From Mytilus californianus (lineage: Eukaryota > Mollusca > Bivalvia > Mytilida > Mytilidae): a stretch of 64,000 nt of DNA. The DNA lies in NCBI RefSeq assembly GCF_021869535.1, contig NW_026262734.1, forward strand, positions 92,571,285-92,635,284, given 5' to 3'. Of the stretch, positions 1 to 11,318 are shown piece after piece. The first letter of the stretch is position 1; every line of letters starts with the position of its first letter. The notes below the pieces were generated by a model. It searched no databases. It had not been told where the DNA came from and worked only from the letters and a program-made list of their open reading frames with translations. A program made the translations under genes and the position numbers.

Positions 1-107
1 TTAATACAGTGCATGGATAAAGAAAACAATTATTGACACATACGACAAGAATAATTGACAATATTTCTCCGACACGAGATGCACTACTACAACATACGAA
101 GGGTTAA

Positions 108-372
108 GATTACCAAGGTAGTGTTATTTTGGGTAATTGTTTAGTCGCAAATCCTAGTATGCCATCACCAGATTTATTTGGTTGGCAAAAACTTGATGGC
201 ACGTGGGTACCATTCTGGTCGGAGCTAGCAGAAGCTGCAAATGACATGTCAAGAGCTCATCATTTGTGGCTGTAAGAAAGGATGTCGAGGGGCATCTAAA
301 TCCTTGAAAGCAGCATTGAAATGCACAGCATTATGTGACTGCTCACTGGACTGTGAGAGAGAAACTGATTGA
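108..372 (+). pseudogene. Cys-rich C-terminal fragment of a transposon-type protein (frameshifted)
   Basis: Two adjacent frames read as one decayed protein end. The first, open from about 108, includes PSPDLFGWQKLDGTW followed by PFWSELAEAA. After a frameshift near 255 the second frame continues with ELIICGCKKGC and a series of cysteines (CTALCDCSLDC), ending at a TGA at 370-372. A W-containing segment followed by a C-x-C-K-x3-C cluster is the shape of the C-terminus of repeat-derived proteins common in invertebrate genomes, with a zinc-knuckle-like Cys cluster. The upstream part lies outside the window. The frameshift and the missing second Cys-x-Cys (RGASKS where a Cys pair would be expected) point to a pseudogene. 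The family identification is from memory; no function is assigned. A foldback element begins directly after the stop. Confidence 0.55.
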
Positions 373-424
373 GACTGTTACGGCAAGCCGTTCTCGTCAA
401 AACTATGTTTAAATCATTTTTCGA

Positions 425-705
425 AAAATGTACACACTGAGAATAAAAAAAAAAAAACACACTGAGATTAAAAAACCAAAAAACACGCACTGAGAATTAA
501 AAATTACACACTGAGATTTCATAAAGACGCACTGAGATAAAATGAATAGAAAAACACCCACTGAGAATTGAAAATTACACACTGAGAATTGAAAATTAAA
601 CACTGAGATTTCCAAAAGACACACTGAGATGAAATAAACTGAAAAACACACTGAGAATTTGAAATTACACACTGAGAATTTAAGATTACACACTGAGATT
701 TGTGC
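425..705. repeat. Minisatellite on CACACTGAGA, left arm
   Basis: About ten units of CACACTGAGA followed by an AT-rich spacer (often ATTGAAAATTA or ATTTCC), unit length about 20-35 bases. The inverse repeat (TCTCAGTGTG) occurs at about 1219-1320 in the other arm of the element. It produces spurious low-complexity open frames on the minus strand. Confidence 0.85.
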
Positions 706-1218
706 GTACTTTTTATGCGCACATATCTAATTAGCATGCTTAATCTGAATTTATTACAAGCTTAAAACAACAAGGGGACAGAACTCGTTAGTCCTTTATT
801 AAACTTTATTAAAATTATAAGAAAACATTAATACAATCTGCAAAAAGACAAACAATGCAGAGAAAGTTTTACTCAAGTGCCTATTATAGCATATAAACGT
901 AAGAAAAATATAAAAGATTACCTTGCGAAATCAGGGTAACAGTTGAAAGACTGTTGAAAAGGGACCCATGCTTAAACAGTTTTAAGCAAAAAATCCTGAT
1001 ACACTATTAGTAATAATCTGAATTATAGGCAACAGACTTATGAATATGAGTAAGCAAATCACTATGTTAAGTCTTGAAATTTAATACGAATGCTGGTTGA
1101 ATGAACCGAATTTCATTATACATGTTATAATGACGAGAGTTCGGGAGACCAAGATATTCATGATATTATTCTGTTGAATTATTCATCTCATGAATATTCA
1201 TTAGTAATGTGCATATTA

Positions 1219-1325
1219 ATCTCAGTGTGTATTTTTGAAATCTCAGTGTGTAATTTCGATTTCTCAGTGTGCTATTTTATGTTTTTAAATCTCAGTGTGG
1301 TTTTTGTAATTCTCATTGTGTATTT
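1219..1325. repeat. Minisatellite TCTCAGTGTG, right arm
   Basis: About five units of TCTCAGTGTG with short AT-rich spacers, inverted with respect to the array at 425-705. Together they form the arms of the foldback element. Confidence 0.8.
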
Positions 1326-1379
1326 TTTTCGAAAAAGGGTTTAAACATAGTTTTGACGAGAACGGCTTGCCATAGACTG

Positions 1380-2440
1380 TGCTTAATTTTTAATATCCTT
1401 CATTTGGATCTTATTTAATTATCAATAACTTAAGATATGTTCTATAAAGTTGTTACGGCAAATAGTTACTTTTTGACGGCGCCATTTTGAATTTTGCCCC
1501 ATATTGAAAAGAAAGAACTACTTGGCTTGTATCTTTGTAGGGTTTCATACATATTTTTCATTGCCAGTAAATTGAAAATTTTTCTGAAGTCGTGTAAACA
1601 TTAACTATAACTGTGTAAACTTAGACCTTGTCAGAGACGCCATTTTTATTTCAAAGTTTACGCCACCACTTACACAAAAATAATATGTTGGTTTGCATTT
1701 GTATCCAAATAAATGTTTCGTTATTTATGTATTATTTTATACCATATAATTAAAAAACAAAACGTCAAATTTTGACATTTTTGACGGCGCCATTTTGAAA
1801 ACATAATCTTTGTCCCCTGGTTTATTTTATAAATTGTATCAGTTTAAAAAATTGTTAACTTTCTATACCACATTGATAGTGTAAATATATCAATGCCGTC
1901 AAACTCTGACATTTTTTACGGTGCCATTTAAATTTGGACACCTTTTTGATTAATTATTTATCTAGAAAGTTTAACAAAAACAATTATTAGCATATCTTTA
2001 ATGTATTTTCATAAATTTGTGATATCTAATGAACTTTTGCATATAGGTAGACTTCATCAAGTGAATGATGTTGTATTACCAGTACCTTATGTCGGCCATC
2101 TTTAATCTGGCGGCCATATTAGTTTTTTTTTTCGTGGCTCCATATCTGAATTTTGTTTATACCCCTTAATATTTCACTATGCCAAGTTTCATGCTTTTAC
2201 CATAAAGTGATCAATTATTCTTATATCTGCTGAACTATCACTGAACTATACCTATACGAAGGTTGCCACCGGAATAATGTTTTTATTTTTCAAATTTATT
2301 CATATATTATTTCTTTGTGATTTTTGATTTCATTATACATCGATCAATTATATATATTTCAATGGATGGAATTGTAATTGTTAAATCTACTATATAATGA
2401 AGGATATCAAAAACATGGTTAATATATGAATAGGTCAATA
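1380..2440. repeat. Gene-free stretch with scattered GACGGCGCCATTTTGAA motifs
   Basis: The short motif GACGGCGCCATTTTGAA occurs at about 1476 and 1784, with a diverged form at about 1917 (TTTACGGTGCCATTT). Each is followed by AT-rich text, and at the second and third sites TCAAA..TGACATTTTT precedes the motif. It looks like an old, irregular direct repeat. No supportable gene is present. Confidence 0.35.
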
Positions 2441-2444
2441 CATA

Positions 2445-2645
2445 CATACAAAAATATATGCATGGGATTTTTTGTCCGTATAAAAATAAGAGGATGTCGT
2501 ATGATTACCAATGAAACAACTTTCCACCGGAAACTAAATGAAGTACAATGTAGCAACTATAAGGACACAACAGACATACCATTTAACCAATTTTGGCAAG
2601 TGGGTATAAGTCGTTGTAGATCGACAACGAAGATACAGAAAACTG
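2445..2645 (-). repeat. Dispersed repeat tail (inverted ACCACATCTTC family)
   Basis: It contains, in reverse orientation, the element end that recurs through the window: GATGTCGTATGATTACCAAT, then a segment about 'caccggaaactaaatg' and 'caactataagg'. Related copies on either strand occur at 16.3, 26.2, 27.1, 34.0, 40.7, 48.2, 51.6, 52.6 and 56.0 kb. It is probably the 3' end of a SINE or a short non-autonomous element. Confidence 0.5.
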
Positions 2646-2649
2646 CATA

Positions 2650-4568
2650 GACCAAAGGACCGCTTTCGCTCAAATATTGCCTTAAATTTCAACTTTATCA
2701 TATATTATCAAAAATATCACAATTTGGTTCTTAAAGGGAGAAATTTCAAAAGTCATAATGCGAAGTAAAATAAATTTCTTTATAAAAAGTACATAAGATG
2801 CTCCAAAATCAGAACATTTTGGATATGTTGTAAAAAAAATTATGATTTTGTGCATTTTTTGGACCAAAAATCTTAACAAAAGCCTTGGCCGCAACATACG
2901 ATCCAAAATGCTAGGTAACCAAAAAGTGCCCATGTTTATATTAAATCACTAGCCACAACAATTTTCTGGATCGGGAGTTACAATCAATATTAGCTTTTTG
3001 CAAAACTGTAAGAAACTATGGAAAAGTTGGATGAAAACTAATGTTACAACACGAATAATGCATAAGTCAGGGGGTTATAACTTCGTAATTGATAATGTGT
3101 TGTGCCAAAAAGACGTTGGTTTGTGTAAGTAGTTCTATCACAATTATGTCTATGTAAAATGTGCAGTATCCTGAAAAAATATCTTAGGGCCAATTTTAAC
3201 CCATCGTGAACGATCTCCTTTATCCGAAGTGTTCAATGTCGATAGCGATCTGCATTAGAGTAAAAAAAAAATGGATGTTCGCCAAAATATGAAGCATAAA
3301 TTTTAAATATACGTAATATATGTAATATTTTTTTTGTAAATGAAAAATGTAATATTTGATCTACCTGTGACCGACCTTTAAAAATGTTCAATAACCAGAA
3401 TCAGATCGGTTTAGAACTGTATACGTAAAGGAGCCCAGGTGAGATAAGGCAATTTGTAAACGTGAGCTTTTGACTACATGGGGTAACCGACTGGAGCCCC
3501 ATTTTCCGACTAATATATTATACATGATATTATTACAATTCTTATAGTTTCATTTCGTCATTTTTGAGTCGGCATTTCGTTTAAAGTATGACCAAGTATT
3601 GGACTATGAATGTGGTATATTTGAGTCCCATGCATGTGTTAAATCAAAGTGAGATTATGAACCTATTCGTGAAATTAATTTATTCAGCTAACAACTGTGC
3701 TCATTAATTTAGTAAAATTGGAATGTGTTTAATGTAACAATAGTAATCAATATACTGGACTATTGATCTCTCAAATAAAGTACAAAGATGATCATTTTGA
3801 AATTCAACAAAACGTTTTAGTGATTTCAATACACATTTATATCAAATTCATTAAACACTTATTAATAACCTTCATCGTCATTTAAATTGTAATATCACAT
3901 TTGATCAATAAATACTATAAAACTGTCAAGGCTATCTGAAAATAGAAATTGTCGTATATTAGCTGGTAATTTTTAAGATGAGGCTTTCTTTAACAATATA
4001 AATTCGAAACAAGAAACAGTTTTAGTTCGACCAAAAAAAAAATATTGACTTCCCTTGTCTAAATTAAACGTTTTTGAAATAAACAGGATATACAGATATG
4101 AATTGGTTTGTTGGAAAATCTCAGTTATATTATTAAATCAATCTGTATTCTGTTTTGCCCGGAAAATGTTTGTGTGTGAAATATTCCCCCAAAAAAATAT
4201 TTTGTCGGCGATCAAATAGTTACTAGACAAGTTCGCATTATTATTTTTTTCTTTATTTCATTCGGAGTAGGCGTAACTGTTGAGAATACAATTTTTACGA
4301 ATATTCATACATTAACCAGGACGACAGCTGTTTACTCCCTAGATTGGTCTGATTGGTTTAAAATAATCTATTCAGTTTTATGAAAGGGTTGAATGAAGGG
4401 GTTATGAAAACCTACAAGGCATAGTGAGGTTTATGTAATTGGCTGTAAACCTATCCATCTATATGACGTGTTAGAAAAGTCAATACGATTCTGGCGCTGA
4501 TGTTAAATACCAATACTACTACAGTGTATAGTGGAGGCCATCTCACAAAACTCAGATAATCATTCATC

Positions 4569-4570
<2 letters not shown>
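2650..4570. other. Gene-free AT-rich stretch
   Basis: Only short open frames without recognisable motifs. I see no RNA gene, no domain and no clear repeat boundary. Confidence 0.5.

Positions 4571-4571
<1 letters not shown>

Positions 4572-4600
<29 letters not shown>
4572..4600. repeat. Poly(A) tract
   Basis: A run of 29 A residues, possibly the 3' tail of a retroposed sequence upstream on the plus strand. No element body could be delimited. Confidence 0.9.
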
Positions 4601-4602
<2 letters not shown>

Positions 4603-4884
4603 AAACAACATGATCATTGTTCATATATATTTATATTATTATCATTATATTGCATTGTTTCATGGAAGTGATCGATTAAGTTAAAGATCGTCGTTCCCCC
4701 TTTTCTTACTATTTTGTTAAACGACTACAAGTAGAATCCGCAAAATGATTAGAATAAATGAATTAAAAAAACACTCAAATTACATCCAAATCCAATGTTT
4801 TACTCTACATCAATCTTTGTTTAAAATTTAGTTTATTTGAAATTTATTTAAAATGTGCTTTGTGTTTGTTTATTCCATATTAGC

Positions 4885-5310
4885 TAGAGGTATGGGGAGG
4901 GTTTAGATCTCACAAAACATGTTTAAACCCGCCGCATTTTGTGCCTGTATCAAGTCAGGAACCTCTAGCCTTTGTTAGTCTTGTGTGTGTGTTTTTTTTT
5001 TTTAATTTTGGTTCTTTTGTATATTTCGGACTTCAATGTGGCGTCAATTTTGCTGAACTAGTATACATTATTGTTAAGGGGCCAGCAAAAGCCCTCCTTC
5101 GGGTGTGGGATTTTTTTATTGCATTGAAGACATATTTGTGGCTTCGTGCTGTTTTTTGCTCTTTAGTCGGGTTATTGTCTCTTTGACACATTCCCCGTTT
5201 TAATTATCTGTTCTATTTTCATGGCGGGACCTGTTATAGTTTTTATGCAGTATGTGTTTTTCTCCTTGTTGAAGGCTATACGATGACCTATAGTTGCCAA
5301 TAATTTTCCT
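4885..5310 (+). repeat. Dispersed bivalve-type repeat
   Basis: It contains phrases seen in other repeats of this window: GTTTAAACCCGCCGCATTTT, 'tcaagtcaggaacct', and 'gttgaaggc...tgacctatagttgcc' near 5270-5310. The same phrase order appears in the copies at 16.4-16.8 and 47.95-48.33 kb. The open frame at 4941-5186 lies in this repeat and is not treated as a gene. Confidence 0.5.
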
Positions 5311-8300
5311 CTCCTCGTTCTGATGACGATTTCCATCATAATTGTTCCTACACTATAAATGTTTATCCATGTTTTCTTGTCTGCTTAATTCAAGAAACTT
5401 CGTCATCGGTGAATTCGGGTTGGCTGTGGAGTCGTAAATAATAATTCTGAAAGCGGAATTATAGAAATACTACTTCTGCAAAGAATGGTTCCAATATCCG
5501 AATTGTTAGATTTGTTTCCCTTCGAGGGGAGACATTATATAAATAACACATAGCTGAGAGGGTGATAGAGCATATTGTTACCCCGAGAAAACATTTTATG
5601 TTCTTCTTCGCTATACTCATACGAACATAAAGATTGTCTTAATAATACGTAAATAAAACAAAAAGCAATGTGGGATGAGAAATTGTACTGATCAGTTTAA
5701 TATAAATAAATTGTGACAATTCTGGTCATGTAAATCATGGTCTCCGAATCTCCGAATAATGGTAGGAAATCTACAAATATAGAAATGTTCAATCAGAAAA
5801 GAGATAACCCTATTTAATAACATATCATGAATGCAAAATATACGTGTCGATCTGATCAGTGAATTTTCTCGACAAGAGAAAAGGCGCGAAATCCAGATAT
5901 ATATGTATGAAAACCGAATTACCGAGTCTAAGCGTATGCGAATATTTATAAGCCAAATTAAGAAATGAATGTCAATTGAGGCAAAGCCAAGGTTGACAAT
6001 GTCTTTTCGAGGGGTATCAATCTGCCACTCTGCCAATCTAATGTATTTCTGAAAGGGGACAACACCTGCAAAAATTTCTTTTGAATCACATTTCCCTGAA
6101 ATTTTCTTTCTATCAATTTTCGTCAGTTAGTTTTTTGGACAGAATATGTTATAGAATTGAGTTCTGAAAGATTACCACATTCGGGCACTATTCAAACAAA
6201 GTGGTAAATTTAGGTTTCTGTGACCGTCGGTAGTCTTTTTTGTTGGAATCACGTCTTCCTCCACCAACAAAACAGAGCACCACGATTTATCTGAGATATT
6301 GTTGAAAGTGGCGTTAAGCTTTCATAAAAAGAAATTAATTTTGTTATCTTTGTGTCAGGGGGATATATTGAAAGCGGAATATTCAGTTTCACCTGTTGCA
6401 AGGCTTGCTTAATTATTTGCTGGGCAAATATTTTTCGACTTTATTCATTTTGTTTTGCCGAATATTCAATGTAGCTTGCCACCGCTTTTGTGCAATAGTC
6501 TATATCGCGACGAGCTAGTATATCTAAAGTTGCACTTAATTAAACTCTGATGCAAAGATGGGTCGCAGAAATGATGAGCAAAAGAAAATTTGGACTGTTC
6601 GTCAACGAGACTGCAACCCGACGACATAAATAATCAACATACATCTAGAGGTCACCATACAATCATCAACAATATACAAAAAAGCGCATTGAACACAGGT
6701 AAAGACGCTTGCGAAGAGAAAACTATTAAAAATAAAACTTTTGTTAATGCGAGCTCCCCACAATCCAGAGGGTATATCAGGTGTCATAGAGGTGTAAGAA
6801 TATCCTACTTCGCATGCGCTACAGTCGTACTGGCCTGAGTTCAACGTTGACAATCATGGCAATAGTTAGTAGTTAGTAATTATAAAAATCTGAAGGATAA
6901 ATGAATACTCAAAGAAAAATATGAAATAAAAGAACTTTGAGAACCAAGGAAACTATTTTTATTCTCGTCTATCCTCTTTATTGGAAATATTAAAATGGTA
7001 TCTAGCTGTGACGATTGTACAAAATTATATCTAAATATAAAATGCATGATGTAATTATAATAATACTTGGGTTTCACAAAATTACATCCTCTTTCCGTTT
7101 TACTTATTATAATATCCGACATCATTTATCATGTAAAATGAATACAGACTAACAGACATATATGTTAATGAATGCACACATTTTTTTTGTTTTAATATGT
7201 ATAATTTCTTAATAAATTTTACTACTAAGTTATTGACTAACAATCTTAATCTTTGGATTCTTCTACTTCTACAAAAAGTAATAAAACATAACAACTCAAG
7301 TATCAAGTATGTAATTTTTAATGGTTGAGTCATGCTGGAAGTGGAAGGTCTTTTCTTGAAGAGACCGGATCAAATGTAACGAGAATATTCAAATGAACTA
7401 CACTTTATTTGATCGGACATTTCCAAGTCGGTTTTTTTGCAACAACATTATCCATATATTCAATAGGTGATTTGTTTCCTTCTGATTATTGATTATGATA
7501 CTTAATCATGCATATGGAACTGCGTATAATTTTGATTAATGATAAGGAAGGATACATATATAGAATAATTGAAACTCATGGCGCTACATAATTTGTCATT
7601 TATAATTGTTGCATACTAAAAACCGGTATACACGGAAAAATATATATTTACAAACCCAGAATTAGAATGTGTCTAATGACACTGTTGAAAAAGGCAGTAA
7701 TTTTTAATTAGTAGCCTGTAATGGCAGCAATTGTTGATGCAAACATCTTAAATCTATTTAAACACTTTTAAAATATTTGAAACTTTTAGTAGCGAGAGCT
7801 ATTGCCTTCTGTTGACGTCGGATCCGTTATAAAGTTGTCTGCTAATGTTTTCAAAAACCTTCTCCTCTAAAGCCCTGGCTTTTCAATTTTTATGTTTGAG
7901 CTTTCCTGTTGAGTTTAAACCGGAAACGCACTTTGGACGCACACAATATATAAAGGTAAATTTTCATTTAGTACCGATAAACGCAACATTCAAATATATT
8001 ACTAGAGTGTTGATTGATAATTTCAAAGAAAGAGTTTATGAAAAAGACCAATATTTGTTTTTGAATCGTGTCTTTAATTAGGACCTCTTTAAAAACGTAA
8101 CCGTCATAATTAGAATACGTATTGTAATAAGATTTAAATAAGTACAGTCAAACTTCCAAACCAAATCTTTGTATCTATGAAAGCATTTTGTAAAGGTTTC
8201 GGCACAACTTTGCGAAACATTTGATTTTTTTATGCACTCAAACTTCGTTTTCGATTTGAATTTCCAACTATTTTGCTTCGAGCGCCAATGATGAACCCTA

Positions 8301-8880
8301 TATATAGACGAACGAGATGCGCCAAAAACTACTTCAATTTTTTAGACCATAATGCAGCATCGAATTTGAATATTATACACTTATTAGCTGGTTATGAGGG
8401 AAATATCAAGTTTGTTGTCTCTGAGAAACCAACTTTTCCCCGCATACCCAGTCATTAAAGTTTTATTCAACCCAACAAGACAGCTTTCAAAGAAATCTAC
8501 ATACACCACCTGACAAAGAAAAAGTAAAATATGTCACATTTTACATAAATATGCAAATGATGTACACGCTATATATGTATTTTTGTCCATGTGTTATTTG
8601 TAGATATTTGGTTCGCTGCAATCAAACCAGATATCTTTGTGTTAAAAGAGTGTTTCTGCTTTTACGATAGCTTAAGGGTTCCTATTAGTTTAAGCCGAGT
8701 TAAATGCCATCACTTTAGGTATGATATGCATATTTGCAACAACAAGCTTTGATAACACAGCGTGTATAAACTGGACGTTCAAACACTCAAAATTACTTCA
8801 ATCTTATTCTTTTTCACGATCAGCACAAGTTGACACCATTTCATCGTTTAGTGTTCCTGTCAGGTGCAAAAACAACCCTC
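5310..8880. other. Gene-free stretch
   Basis: Open frames of up to 114 codons exist, but none shows a domain, conserved motif or plausible exon pair. The frame at 7845-8081 sounds like an old dispersed repeat. I see nothing else that can be supported. Confidence 0.45.
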
Positions 8881-8903
8881 AATGAGAAAACTATCGTCCA
8901 TAC

Positions 8904-8961
8904 AAGGGTAAAACTATATGGCCACGACGACTAAGTGTCGGGACCATATAGTTTTACCCTT
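8904..8961. repeat. Perfect 18-bp hairpin (repeat-family core)
   Basis: The arms at 8904-8921 and 8944-8961 are perfectly complementary (AAGGGTAAAACTATATGG and its inverse). The 22-base loop holds a further CGAC/GTCG pair. The motif is familiar as part of a dispersed repeat in bivalves; here it marks the start of a small repeat region reaching to about 9275. Confidence 0.8.
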
Positions 8962-9013
8962 TTCCGTCATTCCGTCATTCCGCAACGAACAATTGTACGG
9001 ACTTTTTTTTCTA

Positions 9014-9275
9014 GACGCTTTCACAGATTGAACTGATATTGAGTATGTGAGTCTTCTATGATGAATTACAGATCGAGTTTACGTTTGGTTCCGCTCCGTT
9101 GATTTTTGCCGAAATTACGGCTTTGGACTTTGAAAATTTCGTAAATATAACAGCTAAACGGACCTTTTTCCAAACGCTTTCACTTATTGAGCTTATTTTA
9201 GTTTACATTTGAGTCTACTATGATGTATTTCAGACCGAGTTTACGTTTAGTTCTGCTCCGCTGGATTTTAAACCT
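9014..9275. repeat. Two-unit direct repeat, period about 160 bp
   Basis: The two units start at about 9014 and 9174. Each runs ACGCTTTCAC..., then 'tatgatg.att.cag', then GAGTTTACGTTT and 'gctccg.tg.attttt'. They are diverged but collinear. They follow the hairpin at 8904-8961, so both may belong to one element. Confidence 0.7.
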
Positions 9276-9279
9276 TTCA

Positions 9280-11210
9280 TTTCAAATTCCAACTCCATTA
9301 ATGATTTCAAGCTATTTGACATGTCATGTCATGTAATTTTTCCTGATAAATTATTTTCAAAAGGGTTTCTTCTTTCACAGATGGTTTGCATTTTGTTCGA
9401 AAAGCACAAAATCGAAAAAAAAGTATTTGCTTTGTTTGCTCCAGAGAAGCACGATACCTTTTCTGGTAAAGAATTTACTCTTTTAATCCCAAATGGACTA
9501 ATATCATCATGAGTCGCTAATTAGGAAATTACATTTTGTACTTAAATATCTAATTTGTTATATAATATCCTGTTATCAAGAATTCAAGTGATTTATTTGT
9601 GATTTTTTTGGGGGAATTTCCGATAAATCTCCAACGACAATATTCTATATTGTGCACAATACAATAGGGAAATACAACTGTCATGAATTGGGTATTTGTA
9701 CTTTATTCAAAGTTAGAATAAATTCTGATATATTTTCGCAATAGAAGGACTTTATAGACATCATATCAAATCGGTGAGAATGAATAATTCATATTTTCAT
9801 CGGACAGTTTTAATAATTTTGAACTCATGAACTTTTTCCATAAAATTGAATGACATGTGCTTGCAACCAATTATTTAAGCTGTGATAATTGTTACACATG
9901 TCGTTATTTTGCATGATGTTACAAATAAGGTATGCTATCTGTAATTATTCCAACACAATTATACCGTTGAAACTTTACGTTTGCCGTAATTGAAATGCCA
10001 AAATACTGCGCTGTTAACCATTTTTTACTGTTTTGTTTAAGTTTGACCCTTTCTAGCCATCTTGTTAATCAATTTTCGAAAATTGGTGAATTATTTATAT
10101 AGGACAAGACACAAAAGTTGAACAAATTCGCATTATTTTCTTACTCGCGGAAGTCGAGTAAATAAACCGTTCGCAAAAATAAGTTGGTTTTATAGTATGT
10201 GTAAAATTCAATAGTCTCATTGTTGCTGTCTGTCGTATTTATTTTTCGTTTGATGTTTGACCATGATCAGACCAATGGTTTTCAATTTTGAATCACTCCA
10301 CCTTTTGTAACATTATATATGTCCCATAAAATCATTTACAATATCTATAGCAAATTACGGTAAGGGACCAAGACCCTCCTGATTTTAAAATACTTTCCAA
10401 GCAATATTACAAAAGAAAAGTGCAAGTGGAAAATAGGAAGGAAAAGGTACCCTAATAATAAAAGAAAAGAAAAAAAAAACAGAAGTGAAAAAAAAAAAAA
10501 AAACACTTGGAGAAAAAAAAACGGAATTAAAAAACCAACAAAAATGACACACAAATGTTGAAGTTCAGAAAAAAACTACTGGGAAAAACCCATAAAACCT
10601 GTGGTGAACATAAGTGCTCCGGAAAAGTCATAATTTCTGTTCTATTGTTTGAATCGTCTTGATAATCTTGGCAAGTTAAATTTCACAGATAAGTTGAACT
10701 CGGTCACTCGGTGTCACTGGAAAAAGGGGAACTTTAGTGTGACAGAGACTAGTGTATGATATCAAGAACACTCTATGAAACAGATGTTAAATAACAGTCA
10801 GGCAAATCATGACGACGATCGTAAAATTTTCGAAATGGAGACATAATGTATACTGCATTGTTGTCAATAATAATATTTACTTATTTGAATATAAGTCAAA
10901 TAAACTGAATAAAAGATTTTTACATGAAGAGATTACCTACCGATTTAGAAAAATGCATGGTAAAATTATAATTTTCCAACATTAAAAAATAGCATCCTAA
11001 AATGTAAATGTGCCTTCTTTCAAATACGATTTTATTTACTTTTTAATTTGATTTCATCGGTAATTCTTACATCATCATTATTAAATGGTCCTTTCATCTA
11101 AAACCATTAGCAGTGGTTGACAATGAATTATTTTGAAAGCTTCCACATTAAGTAAACATATAATTAATATTATAGGTAATGATCATAATTAATTGAAAAT
11201 TTGTATACAA
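9280..11210. other. Gene-free stretch upstream of the Ig receptor gene
   Basis: AT-rich DNA with an A-rich low-complexity tract at about 10460-10530. No domain-bearing open frame is seen. A TATA-like ACTATATATC lies about 50 bases before the first coding ATG at 11270, but the putative splice acceptor at 11258 leaves it unclear whether the promoter is here or further upstream. Confidence 0.4.
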
Positions 11211-11269
11211 AAACACTATATATCATAACCAATAGAGATATGATATCCGTATTTTCAGATATTTGCAAC

Positions 11270-11318
11270 ATGTGGAATCAAGAAATTATATTGTACATTT
11301 ATTCTGCCTTTCTTGCTG
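11270..11318 (+). CDS. Exon 1: signal peptide
   Basis: It starts ATG TGG AAT and encodes MWNQEIILYIYSAFLAG, an N-terminus with a hydrophobic core ending in small residues, as in a cleaved signal peptide. The donor is G|GTGAGT, phase 1. An acceptor-like ATTTTCAG ends at 11258, so a 5' untranslated exon further upstream is possible. This ATG was chosen because it is the only one giving a signal-like sequence joined in phase to the Ig exon. Confidence 0.75.

Larger units (their letters stand above)
379..1373. mobile_element. Foldback-type non-autonomous element with minisatellite-filled ends
   Basis: The left end (from 379, TACGGCAAGCCGTTC...) and the right end (reverse complement of 1373 inward, ATGGCAAGCCGTTC...) match over about 45 bases, with few mismatches. 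Both continue inward into the same short tandem repeat built on CACACTGAGA. The direct repeat AGACTGT flanks it (372-378 and 1374-1380), which would be a 7-bp target duplication. No coding capacity is visible. Terminal repeats containing tandem repeats plus a 7-8 bp duplication resemble Foldback/Galileo-like elements, but the superfamily is not decided. The minus-strand open frames here arise only from the repeat. Confidence 0.65.

Noticed and set aside
409..737. Long minus-strand open frames rich in SQC and FNSQ repeats
   Set aside because: They are translations of the CACACTGAGA minisatellite and carry no independent coding signal.
5692..6036. 114-codon minus-strand frame as a gene
   Set aside because: No domain, signal, splice context or conservation was visible. 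It may be a chance frame or an old repeat.
10345..10554. Phe-rich minus-strand frame
   Set aside because: It is the translation of an A-rich low-complexity tract.
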